From assembly GCA_022829145.1 (NCBI GenBank), contig CM040750.1:6936755-7000754 (forward strand): a DNA stretch of 64,000 bases, written 5' to 3'. This document shows positions 21,552 through 32,896 of the stretch, piece by piece (the first letter of the stretch is position 1; each line of letters begins with the position of its first letter). The position numbers were made by a program, and so were the translations under genes. The notes beneath the pieces are model-generated. The model had not been told where the DNA came from and made no database searches. It saw nothing but the letters and a program-made list of their open reading frames with translations. The DNA is from Albula goreensis (taxonomy: Eukaryota; Chordata; Actinopteri; Albuliformes; Albulidae).

Positions 21552-24500
21552 CCTTATGACCCCTTGTTATCTAAAAATGCATCACTATGTCCTGAAATCA
21601 GAAAGGTTAGGTCAGATGTTTTTAATTGATCAATTGACTTATCTGTCTTGCTCTTGCTCCCTCTCTGTGATTAGTTTTTTCTTTACCAAACTTGATGACT
21701 CTGTAATTGTTATTTATTTTCTTATTAATTATATTTATTCTTCCTCTTATCCCCACCTGGGCACTGTTTGTTGTGACCAACTGTTAAAACCCATATTTTC
21801 AGAAGCGATATAAACATGGTTTATTTTTACTGCAATATTTAAATGTGTGTGTTTTGTGCAGGGTTTTTTTTAACAGAAAAAGGTTAGTATTTCCTCTCTG
21901 CCTGGCAGAGGATGAGGAAGGGTGACCACTCAGGCCACCCATCGGATGGGGAGGGGTGTAGTGAGCAAGTGGCTCACCATGGGGACCAGCATGCACACCA
22001 GTGCAGGATCTGCCACACAGATGACATCATCTATGTGATGTCACAGAGGCTCAGCCACAGCTGGCTCTTCCTGACCTACCCATCCCTGAAGCTGGCTGTG
22101 ATTGGCTGTGAGTTGCTCCCTGCATTTCAACTGGGGTAAAAAAAAAAAACATCTTCACATTATCAGTGCTAAGCAAGGGAACAGGGTCACCAAGATGAAA
22201 CTGGGGACACATCAGGGTGCTCAAGTTTCAGAAAAAAAAAAATTACAGCGATCGCAGTGCTCTGGAGAGACATCCAAAAGCATCCGACGCTCCCAACCTT
22301 TCCTCACCTTCACAGCATTTCATAATTTATGTTTTCATCCAGGTCCAATGGCTGAAGCAATATATTTTTCTGAAATGAGCTGTAAACATTCACTGGCCAT
22401 GGCTTATCAGTTGTACATTTCCCCTCTCCTTCAGGACTCTAAAAGCACCCTCCATTTTTTTATTGCTGGTGCCAAAATAGTTTTAACCTTTTTTGTAAAA
22501 TCTTTTTCCAGCATGTTCTAAAGCAGGGAGATGTAGCATGTCAGTGATAAGTCTCACCTGAAAGCACTTTGATGATTGGAATAATTCAAGTGTTTAGTCT
22601 TTGTTGCTGCACTTTTGATGCTCATTTGAAACCCTGATCTGTTAAAACAGAAAAACTGCTTAATGGAATTCTTGCATGAGCTTGAATATAAGAACACCTG
22701 ATATGTGTTGTGAACTATATTATACTGAAATATATGAAATATAAGATGTTCACAGAAATTATCAATTCAGAATTGTTTTTTTTTGCCGCTGACACAGTTT
22801 TGCACAAGGTGAAATGCCCAAACACCACTGGGGCTGGAGCTCTAGAGAGGGGAAGGACTGTGTTCCAGATTTCAATTTGAGCTCAGCTGAAATAACAGAG
22901 AATTCGGTTCAGATGAACTAATGCACGTGTTCACCGAGCCCTGTGCAGTCCCAGTGTGTTTCTGCTCCTCCACAGCCAAAAGCACTTCAGCGATGAGTCT
23001 GAGGCACGTTGTAAAATAAACTTGGAGACCAAGGGAACCGCAGCAACATGGCACCAGCGCAGCTGTCCAGGAAAGCCGCAACACCATGGCACCGGCGCAG
23101 CTGTCCAATTCTGCTTTTTTTTTAAAGCTGCGCCCGCAGAATCATCTCCTGGAGGTTTCATCCTGGATGAAAGACCTTCGAACATGACGAGGACCACATT
23201 CCTCCCAAACAGCTGGCACTGTCTGAACCATCGCATGACAAATAATGAGATCAATTCAGTGCAGACAGAAGATGTGGACCACAAAGACATTTTTTTCATG
23301 AATGGGTAAGAAATATTCATGGTCCAGAGCCTCACAGAGGTTCCCTGATGAAGCCCTCCTCTGTGGGGGATTAAGGAAGCCCTCCAGCAGCGAGGGGGGG
23401 GGTCCAGCTACTTTTCATCATATACACAATGTCAAGATGAGCATTCCTCCTTTACGGGCTTAAGGTTTTGGGGGGGTCTCTCTCCAGTCAGTGCTTTCTC
23501 CATGCTGAGAGACAGTGAAATACAGACATACCACGTAAAATGCTTTGCTAAAGGAATCTGTCATACTATTAACATCAACATTGGGTGGAGACCGGCTTAG
23601 ATAAATGAAACTCATGTGATGTTGGTCGCAGGGTGCAAGGTCATTTATCATTAGTGAGCAGTGCTTCAAGAATATAGAACACCATTGCCAATTGCTGTGT
23701 ACCCTTGAAACAATGGCTGGGTGTTCCAGTTTAGTTGAGTGAAACAAGGACAGCTGAATTATCAAGCAGCTCTATGAACTCATTGGTCGCGATCTGGGCT
23801 TGGTTACAGCATATGCAATATTTATAGAAAACTCGGTCATACAATATCTTTAAAAAAAAATGCTTTTTACTCTCTGTAGGGGAGATCTCTGCCTTTGTGA
23901 CTATGCCTTGGAGAAATGACTGACAACAACTTTGATATTTAATGTTTGCTTTAGGAGCTTTATGCGCAGGTCTGAATGCATGCATACGCTGATGCATATC
24001 TTGGCATGATATCCGAGCCCCCAGCTGCCATATGGATCCCCGCTTTGAGTGTAAGTCACTGCTTTTATTTGCTGTGTAAGTGAAAGGCCCGCAGGCCTTA
24101 CTCACATATGGTGCACCTCATAGTATTAGGGGATTTTAGTGAATCAGCCGCCTGATCCAAATCTCTACCCCTCTGTCTCAGACTCCTGGGAAACACGATT
24201 AGTAGACTGAAAGGGGAAAGGCTGTGCTCTGGGCTCTTAACGCACACAGTCAGGCTGAGGAGAGAGGCTGTGCTCTGGGCTGCACCGCACACAGACTGAG
24301 GGAGAAGGCAGTGGGAGACCAGAGTGATTTACACACAGGAGAGGATGGTCACTCTGATAAAGAGATGAGCAATGTGTTACATCCGTGTCCCTGTGTGGCG
24401 CAGCTTCCCGCCAGGGAGGGGGCCGGGGTGTTTCGGCTTTCAGAGCGGAGCAGAGCAGAGGTTACTCTCCACCTCCTGGCCAAAGCACAGCTGTGGTGAG

Positions 24501-24770
24501 CGGAACCGAGCCCTCTCCCGGTGGCTTGTGTGAGCTGGGCCTCCGCTCAGTGCTAAATAAATAAACAGGAGGGGGCCAGGCTAGAAAACTCCACAGCTTT
24601 AGCCTCTGTGTTTTTTCAATCAATTTGCCAAACGCAAACCATTGCAAGAGATGCCGAAAAAAGAGTTTATTGTGCTGTGCTTAGGATTGTGTTGGCTGTG
24701 GGACAGAGCGTTTGAGCTGGCAAAGCCCCCTTCAACTCATTACTGAATGTGCCAGCAGTATCTCTCTCAG
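21552..24770. other. Single-copy DNA, no gene recognised
   Basis: Includes a GC-balanced stretch at 21900-22130 with a 75-codon frame containing CRICH. It lacks the remaining ligands of a RING-CH finger, so I do not call a MARCH-type protein. Another GC-rich stretch lies at 24220-24560. A short direct repeat at 23039-23107 is listed separately. Frames of 91-139 codons elsewhere match nothing I know. Confidence 0.4.
23039..23107. repeat. Two-copy direct repeat, about 37 bp
   Basis: Two copies of a unit carrying CGCAGCAACATGGCACC and GGCGCAGCTGTCCA, about 37 bp apart. A T-run follows the second copy. It is too short to be called an array. Confidence 0.75.
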
Positions 24771-24964
24771 GCTTCAGCACAGGGGACCAGAGAATCTTTC
24801 TCCTCCTCCAGCACAGAGGACAGGAGAATCTCTCTCCTCCTTCAGCACAGGGGACAAGAGAATCTCTCTCCTCCTCCAGCACAGGGGAAAGAAGAATCTT
24901 TCTCCTCCTCCAGCACAGGGGACAGGAAAATCTCTCTCTCCTCCTTCAGCACAGGGGACAGAAT
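24771..24964. repeat. 33-bp tandem repeat, about 6 copies
   Basis: Units of 33 bp contain CTTCAGCACAGGGGACA or CTCCAGCACAGGGGACA, then GAGAATCTCTCTCCTC. Because 33 is 11 codons, open frames of 75-101 codons cross it in all three plus-strand registers and one minus register. These are not genes. Confidence 0.92.
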
Positions 24965-25214
24965 AGGCCCCTAATTACCCTCAGTGCAGTGTGCGGTATC
25001 AGAGTATTATGCTGTGTTTGTGAAAATCTGTGCTGCAGCATATGTGGCTTATGAAACATCAAGGACAGTAAGTGGTGGCTGTCTTAGTTGTGGGTTGGGG
25101 GGAATTTGTTGTTAGTTAGAAGAGTATTTCACATCCTGTTGTGATATCACATATTATAAAATCTAATTAGATTTGGCAGCTTTCGACATTTATTTTACAG
25201 TTTCCTTCATCTAA
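24965..25214. other. Short single-copy spacer
   Basis: No gene or repeat is seen between the 33-bp array and the CACTGTGTAACATAG array. Confidence 0.45.
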
Positions 25215-25402
25215 AATGCAAGTGATACAGTGACATAGTAACACTGATCAAGCACACTGTGTCTGTTTAACATAGTGACACTGTTCAAGGGTGTGTGTAA
25301 CATAGTAACACTTTTAAATACACTGTATGTAACAAAATAACTATGATGAAGCTGATCAAACACTGTGTAACATGGCAACACTTAAAGGTAATAAAACACA
25401 TT
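25215..25402. repeat. Imperfect ~46-50-bp array, left half
   Basis: Diverged tandem copies carry ACATAGTAACACTG, ATCAAGCACACTGTGT or TTAAAACACA words. The same array resumes at 27161, so the two halves were one array before a Harbinger-like element inserted. The ATT at 25400-25402 is the left copy of the target duplication. Confidence 0.8.
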
Positions 25403-27160
25403 GGGCCTCATTCATCAATATTTTCGTAAAAGTATGTGTAAATTTATGTGTCAACGGCTCCTAACTAACAAATTCCACCGGATTTATCAAACATGCGTAA
25501 ACACAGCATTTGTTCGTATTTTGTGCGTATGTTGATAAATACCAATCAATCGTAAATGACAAGCGCGTTCACAAAATTTTCGATTAGCATAAATCCACGC
25601 CCCTGAAATGCCATAAAAGGAGCTTGAAATCCCATTGCTGGCAATGTAAAGAGATGGCAGAGAAAAGGCAGAAGAAGAAAAACTGTTCTGAAGCGGCGAA
25701 TGAAGTTTTGTTATTGGAAACAGAATAAAAAAATACTTTGTTCAGAAGTGTAAGTAGTTTAGTGTCGGGGCCGGGGAAGACCAAAGCCTGGCAAGAAATA
25801 ACTGTTGCAGTAAATTCATTGTGTCAAAAGTTCCGCCATAAACTGCAACAGGTTAAAGGAAAATGGTTGGACATGAAACTGGAGGCGAATTATTGGAGAG
25901 ATGTCGTAGCTGGAATTACCGTGGACGGTGACCGGGATCTGATTTTCCCTGGTCTTGGATCAATCACTCTCCAATTCTAAAGGTAAATTTTTGTATACCA
26001 GCCTTATCGTTGCCATAAATCCTGGGGGTCAGCTGTACCTGGGCCCGCGAGGGGGCATGGTTGGCCAAAGTGGTAATGTCACATGCAATACATCGTTGGG
26101 ACCATCATGTTTTCCCTAAATCAACTTGGAACGAACTAGAACTATTACGTAATTAGGATCCTCCATAATTGTGTGCCCTCCCTTGCCTTTCCCTCCGCTC
26201 TGCAGTCCCTCTCTTACGTCATTTTACCTAGTATAAAAATAACGACAATGATTGTACTAAGAACTAAGAACCGACATAGTAGCAGCATGAGTACTAGAAG
26301 GAGTCAAAGAACAGCAGAACTTTCTGTTCCAAACCTGAAATTGTCATTGAAGATCACTATACCTGACCAGCATTGCAGTGTCATTATATCCAGAAAGTTT
26401 TTTCAAAATGTCAAGTCCGGTAAGGTAGCTAACTGGCAAGCATGCCGTATTCTTTGGATATTTTTTTCAACTACTTTAAAATTGCAGCGGCAGTTATAAT
26501 TGTTGCTTAGTAACGTTAGCCACATTAACACGCTCAACATTCCACCAATGTGAAGTCAATGGAGGCGTTTTTTTAAGATTTGTAGTTTAAAAAGTTTGAA
26601 TCTATAGTTCAGAAAAATACAAGCAACCTGAACAGTATATTCACGCCAAGTTCGGTATGTCTACCTTAAAAACTGTTGGGGGAGATACGTCCGGAAGAAC
26701 CAGGAATAATAATATTAAGAAGAAGAAGTAAAGATTCTATAGAAGAACAGTAGTTTGCGCCTTCGGCAAGCAAACGAATTAATTTTTTTAATCAGGATTA
26801 CACAAATAAAGCTGAATGACCTGTTTTAATGTTAAATCCAATAGTGATTTTATATAACACTTTGAACCGTTATAATGTTTTGATATTACTGCCAAATAAT
26901 TTGCTACTCATTTTTAATCAAATAAAAAATGAGTGAATGAGTGAAAAATAAAAGCAACAACACGAAAAACAAGCTTTACAGCCGTGTTTTTCCATTTATG
27001 TACGCAATATGAACATTTTAGAGCACTCGTGAAATTTCTTTGGATCCTACGAACAAACTGATATACGAAAACTTTGATAAATCCCACATTTTTTGCGTAA
27101 ATGCATTTACGAATGATTTACGATCAAGTTCGTTCGGCTCACGTTTGATAAATGAGGCCC
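25403..27160 (+). mobile_element. Harbinger-like DNA transposon, non-autonomous (1758 bp)
   Basis: Terminal inverted repeats GGGCCTCATTCATCAA (left) and GGGCCTCATTTATCAA (right end, reverse complement) match at 15 of 16 positions. An ATT on each side (25400-25402 and 27161-27163) looks like a 3-bp target duplication. That length suits the PIF/Harbinger superfamily, although the usual target there is TWA. Both subterminal regions are rich in TTTGATAAAT, CGTAAA and TACG words. Inside, a decayed Myb/SANT-like ORF (25654-25980) resembles the DNA-binding partner protein of vertebrate Harbinger elements. No DDE transposase is visible, so the copy is non-autonomous. Near 26690-26780 AATAATAATATTAAGAAG followed by GCGCCTTCGGCAAGC may be another nested dispersed repeat. 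Superfamily assignment is good but not certain. Confidence 0.8.
25654..25980 (+). pseudogene. Decayed Myb/SANT-like protein of a Harbinger-type transposon
   Basis: The frame starts with an ATG giving MAEKRQKKKN and runs to a TAA at 25978. One in-frame TAA interrupts it at codon 25 (25726-25728), where relatives usually read Glu-Lys. After the break come an AWQEITVAVN segment and a KGKWLDMKLEA segment. Their conserved tryptophans are typical of the Myb/SANT-like (trihelix-type) domain that accompanies Harbinger transposases and binds transposon ends. The C-terminus differs from the usual Arg/Thr-rich tail and ends soon after. With the single premature stop and no partner transposase, I infer it is dead. 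It is not a host gene. Confidence 0.7.
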
Positions 27161-27385
27161 ATTGAGTGTAACATAGTTGTACATAGTGGCATAACACAGA
27201 AACACTGAAAGATGATCAAACACACTGTGTAACATGGTAATACTATTAAAAAACATTGTGTGTAACAACATAACACTGATCAAGCACACAGTGTAACACT
27301 GTTAAAACACTCTGTATGTGAAATATTAATACTGTGAAAGCTGATTAAGCTCTCTGTTTTGTAACATAGTAACACTGGTATATAA
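27161..27385. repeat. Imperfect ~46-50-bp array, right half
   Basis: Continuation of the array at 25215-25402, with the words GTGTAACATAGT, AACACTG, ATCAAACACACTG and TTAAAAAACATTGTGTG. Joining across the element with one ATT restores AAAACACATTGAGTGTAAC, which matches the neighbouring unit's AAACATTGTGTGTAAC at 27249. This shows the insertion was into a pre-existing array. ATT at 27161-27163 is the right target duplication. Confidence 0.8.
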
Positions 27386-27616
27386 GCCATTGTAGATGAT
27401 ATCCTTTTATTAACACTGAGAGAAACACAAGTTTAAGCTTAAGATGCAGTTTTGACAGTGGAAGCATAAGACATTCCCATACCCATGTTCAGATATAAAA
27501 AATAGTCAAAACCAGCAAATTATGTAAATGAAAGTCTGTCTGAACTTCCTCATCCTATTACATCAGGTGTCGTGTTTTTGCCGGGCCTGACTCCTTCTGC
27601 TCAACAAGGAGAGCTA
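27386..27616. other. Short single-copy spacer
   Basis: AT-rich sequence between two arrays; nothing recognised. Confidence 0.45.
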
Positions 27617-27830
27617 CAGGGCTGGCTTCTCCAAAGGTCATGTGCCCTACTGACTCCACAGGGTTGGCCTCCCCCAGGTCATGTGTCCTTCTGACCCCCT
27701 CCTGGGTCGGCCTCCCCCTGGTCATGTGACCTTCTGAGCCTCCAGGTTGCCCTCCCCTAGGTCATGACCTTCTGACCCCACATGGTTGTCCCCCCCAGGT
27801 AATATGACCTTCTAACCCCTCAAGGTTGGC
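27617..27830. repeat. 41-bp minisatellite, left block (about 5 copies)
   Basis: Units near 41 bp contain CCACAGGGTTGGCC, TCCCCCAGGTCATGTG and ACCTTCTGACCCC. This block uses CTTCTGACC where the right block (28205-28823) mostly uses CTGCTGACC. A non-repetitive insert of about 375 bp separates the blocks. Confidence 0.9.
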
Positions 27831-28204
27831 CCGAGGTTTGGTGAATGATGTCACGATTATGTGGAGGTAGACTGACTCAGAATCCATTGAGCCAGATAAT
27901 GCCCTTGAATGAAGAAATACCATTGGAATTAATGTAGGGTTAGCCAGTGTCTTTGAAGACTCTTTTAGTTACTTAAAATGCAAGCTAATATTTTTATCTA
28001 ATATGGAGCATTTAGTGTCAGTATATGTTCAGTATTTTCTGTTTTCATAATTTTCATGATTGGTTCATCCCAAACACCCCTCCTAATGCTAATGTGCATT
28101 TATACATAATTAAAATAAGCTCACATAATTATTGATGGATAACAAATTCATGACTGAATTGACAGATTGACTACTGACTGATTTCCCGAATACCAATAGC
28201 GTGG
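27831..28204. other. Non-repetitive insert between two blocks of the 41-bp array
   Basis: About 375 bp of AT-rich unique sequence interrupts the 41-bp minisatellite. I see no clear terminal inverted repeats or target duplication, so it may be a spacer rather than a transposon. Confidence 0.4.
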
Positions 28205-28823
28205 TCTGCTGACCCCGGAGTTTGCCTTCCCTAGGTCATGTGACTTTCTGACCCCATAGGGTTGACCCTCACCAGGTCATGTGACCTGCTGACCCCTCAG
28301 GGTTAGCCCTATCCATGTCATGTGACCTGCTGACCCCACATAGTTGGCCTTCCCCAGGTCATGTGACCTACTGACCCCATAGCGTTGGCCCTCTCCTGGT
28401 CATGTGACCAGCAAACCCCACTGGGTTGGCCTTCTCCAGTTCATTTGACCTGCTGACCCCACAGGGTTGACTTTCCTCAGGTCATGTTACCTGTTTCACC
28501 TGCAGGGTTAGACTTCCCCAGGTCATGTAACCTACTGACCCCACAGGGTTGGGCTGCCCCAGGCCATGTGATCTACCGACCCCACAGGGTTGGCCTTCTC
28601 CAGGCCATGTGACCTACTGACCCCACACGGTTGGCCTTCTCCAGGACTTGTGACCTGCTGACCCCACAGGGTTGACCTTCCCCAGGTCATGTTATGTGTT
28701 TAGCCTGCATGGTTGACCCTTCCCAGGTTATGTGACATGCTGTACCTGCAGGGTTAGACTTCCCCAGGTCATATGACCTGCTTACCCAGCAGGGTTGACC
28801 TTCCCCAGGTCATGTGACCTGCT
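28205..28823. repeat. 41-bp minisatellite, right block (about 15 copies)
   Basis: Tandem 41-bp units contain GACCCCACAGGGTTGGCC, TTCCCCAGGTCATGTGACC and TGCT. Three copies carry the exact inverted repeat AGGTCATGTGACCT (28274-28287, 28356-28369, 28807-28820) and many others one- or two-base variants of it. The array stops abruptly at 28823, followed by unique sequence. No open frame of note runs through it. Confidence 0.93.
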
Positions 28824-29621
28824 TCTAGAACAGGCTGGAAGGCAAGTTAAAGTTCCCCTCCTGTCAAAATCATATTTCAGTTAAGTTGTCCAGATACCAC
28901 TTTTTTCATGATATCTACTAATGTATTTGCGAAGTCAGTTGTTCAGTTATACATATAACTGTTTGTTGCAGAGCCCCTTGAGAGAGAGAGATCCTTCTCT
29001 CTGAGCTCTGTATTTGTGGTTTTACTAATCAGAGGATGATTTACATCATTAGTGTTTTAATATCTGCAAGAAATCATCTACATTCAACAACTTTTAATAA
29101 GTATTTTCATTGCATGTATGACCCAGGATTGGGTAACTGGACACATGGACACTCTTTCATACAGTGCATCCAATGATGCCACCTACTCTGGCTGGGGAAT
29201 AAGATGTTAGAGGCTTTCAGCATTTTTAAAAAGGCATTGACTTTACTGCTGAAACTATTAAGGCTCATCCGAAAGTATAGTAAGTGTGGAAATCGGCTGT
29301 GACAGCACCGACACTCACCAGGACATCTTGAGGAATTACTAAAATGTTAATTTTAACACTAATTCAACGCATATTACATAATCCTGTGCTTTCCTCAGTA
29401 CTCCCAAAGTCTGCTGTTCACTGAGCACATTCTACAGCCACCAGCATTCACTGATAAACTGAACAATTCTGTAGAAATGGGTAACTACTACGACACAGTG
29501 AGTGTGTCATTCCCTCAGTAAGCAGAGCTAACCGTATGCCAGAGAAACTGGGAAATGTCAATGATTCATTTCCCGCAAATCCAAACTGAGGTATTTGCCA
29601 TCATCCTGCAGCCGTACACGC
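28824..29621. other. Single-copy DNA, no gene seen
   Basis: AT-rich, with a short GAGAGAGAGA run near 28981. No recognisable gene or transposon. Confidence 0.45.
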
Positions 29622-29733
29622 TGCTGAAGGGTAACAGGACCTTCTGAAGTGGTAACAGAGCCTGCTCAAAGGGTATAGAGCCTGCTGAAGGGGTAATAGA
29701 GTCTGCTGGAGGGGTAAGAGAGCCTGCTGAAGA
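29622..29733. repeat. ~21-bp tandem repeat, about 5 copies
   Basis: Short array of GGGGTAATAGAGCCTGCTGAA-like units with variants GTAACAG, GTATAGAG and GTAAGAGAG. It lies inside a 107-codon minus-strand frame that has no recognisable domain. Confidence 0.8.
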
Positions 29734-32034
29734 GGTTAGAAAGGGGTATTGTGGAGTATAATACCACCATGCTGTAGTTTCATCAGTGAATGTTGGTTGA
29801 TGATGTAAGGGAGGTGTGACAAAGTGACCCAAGGAAATGGGGTCTGCACCCACCACTGCTGTAGACTTGTGTATGCATAGACATCCCACATGCCATATGG
29901 TTAAGCGGTATAATTTAAATTGTAATAATTGCCAATGGACTCAATATTAAATTTGAAGTTTACAGTGAGTAAGCTAGCGATATAATTACCTACATACATT
30001 ATCGGTATGTATCTGTATGTTGTTGTCTGCATATGTGGCAGCATTGACAGCATCCATTTTCATTCGTTTCATTTAGGTTATATGTTTTAGAAATACTTCA
30101 TCCAGGAAAAGAACATTTGTAGCCTATATATCCGGCACTGTTATATTTATCTATGTCAAGTTCATGCAAATACACAATAAATGGTATCTTAAGTCGGAAG
30201 TGATAAATGTATCTTAGAGTTCTGGGACATCAGGAACAGAGAATAGGCTATCTTGAACGTGTTCCTGAGGATAGTGATCTTGACACCAAGGCAATATTGG
30301 CTGTGTGCTGAGAGGGGGTAATGGTTATCATTTGACCTTCCCATCAGTGCTTGACCTTGCGATGCGCTGTGCTGGCCGCTGGGACGGTCATTGTCCCGTC
30401 CATTGATCGCAATGGCCCAGGGAGCGCAAGCACGAATTCGCTGTGAAAGACCCTTACCGCCTGTGGCTCGAATAATGTGCAAGGATGTTCATGTGGTGCA
30501 CCAGTTGTGCTCAGATCACAGGTACATGGTCCTGCAGCAATGGTCCGGCATCCTGCAGTTGTAGTTACGGTACTCCTCTTTCTCTTCTCTCACATCCCAA
30601 ATTCATACCTCTGTCGTTCCTACCTGTGTCCTTCCCCTGCATTATGCAGTCTCTAACACACAAAGTTTATTAAAGCCATGCAATATATGTGGTATGCTAC
30701 AACCAAAGTATTATGTTCAGTTATTAAAGCAAATGTTCATAAAGGGAAGAGCAACCATACTTGGTCATGGTCTCATACAGATAACCTCCTCAGTGCCTTT
30801 AAAATAGCTGTTGGGAAGAGTTTTTATACTATAAACATGTTTAATGTAATAGACCACAGAGAGTTCATGTGGAAATGGGTTTAAAGTAAATTGAACACGA
30901 TTAAATTAATGGGTTTAAAGTAAATTTATCACTGCCATTTTTAGTATGAGTGTTTCTCCATATGGATACATGGAATAGCTAAAATATGTGTAATATGTAT
31001 AGTAAAATATGTGGTGGAGACCCTTGGATCCTTCAAGACCAAAATCATGAATCGTTGTAGATCTGGGCATAATTAGGTCCTGAAATTCTGACATGAGTTA
31101 ATGGGGAAGGCATGAAAGATCATCAGATGTTGCAAAATATTTTATCATTTTGGTCCTTGGGAAATACACCTTTATGAATTCTCAGTGGAATAGTGAAACA
31201 GTCAGTAATTGTTTTAGATAAATGTTTAGACTACAGAGGCATAAATTTTGGGGCTCACAGCTTAATCTCTCTTGTATTACTCCACACTGCTTTGCTGCCA
31301 AAACAAATACCCAGGATTTAAATAATATTTTCATGAGTCACTGATCATGAGAAAGTTCTGAAGTCTTTCAGGATCTTTTATTTTCCTTTGATTTGTAGCT
31401 TGCCACATTCTTCCCACTCACTGTCCAGCTCCTGTGTGTCACACAGTCAGGGATGTTTCAGCTCACCACAGCTTGCTTGGCCAGCCACACTTCAAAGCCC
31501 CTCTCATGCTTTAACTACCTGAAGCTCAGGAGGGGAGACAATGCCCCCCCCACAGACGAGACCCTTATGGTTTGAGTGGGCTGGGATTGGCAGGGCCCCT
31601 CTGGTCAGTTGGGGCCACTTTTAATAGACCCCTTGTGGAGAGGTGGGGTGTAAATCATTTCACTACCATCCAGGAACTGCTACAATACAGCAGGCAGTGG
31701 AGCGGATCAAGCTCATTTGAGTTCCATAAAATAGTTTCCTCAGGCCTTAAAAAAGCAAAAAACTGGACTCGGCTCTGTCCCAAGAGGAAATCATACATTC
31801 AATCAATAATTGTAAATGGTCCCTTGATTCCCGCTGGATGGCTAAGTGTTCCGGACCTGGGACTGCCCAGTTTACATTTTTCCTGTAAGACTAAACAGGA
31901 TGCAGGCAGAGCTGAGAGGGATCTGTACTCCTCGATGCAAGCAGCTTCTCGGTGTCTGTGTGTGTTTGTTTTTCTACCTCTTGTTGATCTCTTCTGTTGC
32001 ACCTCATAACTTAAAGAGACAGACATTGCATTAC
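29734..32034. other. Single-copy DNA, no gene recognised
   Basis: Mostly AT-rich. GC-balanced islands lie at 30300-30480 (CCATTGATCGCAATGGCCC word) and 31560-31930. They carry frames of 97 and 145 codons of no known family. These could be non-coding conserved elements but nothing here decides it. Confidence 0.4.
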
Positions 32035-32896
32035 TACAGTGTGGTGTGACCATGTGATCAAGGTAATGGCTGATCGCTTTGGTACAGAGCGGTGAAACTG
32101 TATGAGCAGGTTGATGGCTGATCATTCTCTCACAGCTTGGTGTGACTGTATGATTGGGGTGCAGGCTGATTGCTTTCTCACAGTGTGGTGTGCCTATATG
32201 ATCTGGGTGAAGGCTGATCGCTTTCTCACAGTGTGGTGTGACTGTATGATCAGGGTGATGGTTGATGTCTTTGTCAAAGTGTGGTGTGACTGTATGTTCA
32301 GGGTGAAGGCTGATCGCTTTCTCACAGTGTGGTGTGACTATATGATCAGGGTGATGGCTGATCGCTTTGTCACAGTGTGGCGTGACTGTATGATCGGGGT
32401 GATGGCTGATCTCTTTGTCACAGTGCGGTGTGACTGTATGATCGGGGTGTTGGCTAATCTCTTTGTTACAGTGTGGTGTGACTGTATGATTGGGGTGAAG
32501 GCTGATCACTTTGCTACAGTGTGGTGTGACTATATGATCAGGGTGATGGCTGATCTCTTTGTCACAGTGTGGTGTGACTGTATGATCGGGGTGATGGCTG
32601 ATCTCTTTGTCACAGTGTGGTGTGACTGTATGATCGGGGTGATGGCTGATCTCTTTGTTACAGTGTGGTGTGACTGTATGATTGGGGTGAAGGCCGATCG
32701 CTTTGCTACAGTGTGGTGTGACTGTATTATCAGGATGATGGCTGATCGCCTTGCTAAAGGGTAAAAGCTGATCGCTTTACTACAGTTTGGTGTGACTATA
32801 TGATCAGGGTGATGGCTGACCGCTTTGCAGAAGGGTAAAGGCTGATTGCTTGACTACATTGTGGTGTGACTGTATGATTTGGGTGAAGGCTGATCT
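32035..32896. repeat. 48-bp minisatellite, about 18 copies
   Basis: Units of 48 bp contain CAGTGTGGTGTGACTGTATG, ATCGGGGTGATGGCTGATC and TCTTTGTCA. The middle copies (32530-32680) are nearly identical and the edges more diverged. Since 48 is 16 codons and the unit is stop-free on both strands in at least one frame, a 220-codon plus-strand and a 236-codon minus-strand frame run through it. They are opposite-strand shadows of the same repeat, not genes. Two irregular copies at 32760-32830 break the period. Confidence 0.95.

Noticed and set aside
21912-22139. RING-CH (MARCH-type) ubiquitin ligase fragment suggested by CRICH
   Set aside because: The remaining zinc ligands and transmembrane pattern of that family are missing, and the frame is short and isolated.
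27831-28204. Transposon inserted between the two blocks of the 41-bp array
   Set aside because: No terminal inverted repeats, A-tail or target duplication could be identified at its edges.
31799-32764. Opposite-strand frames of 236 and 220 codons
   Set aside because: Both read the same 48-bp repeat. Neither has a recognisable domain or splice context.
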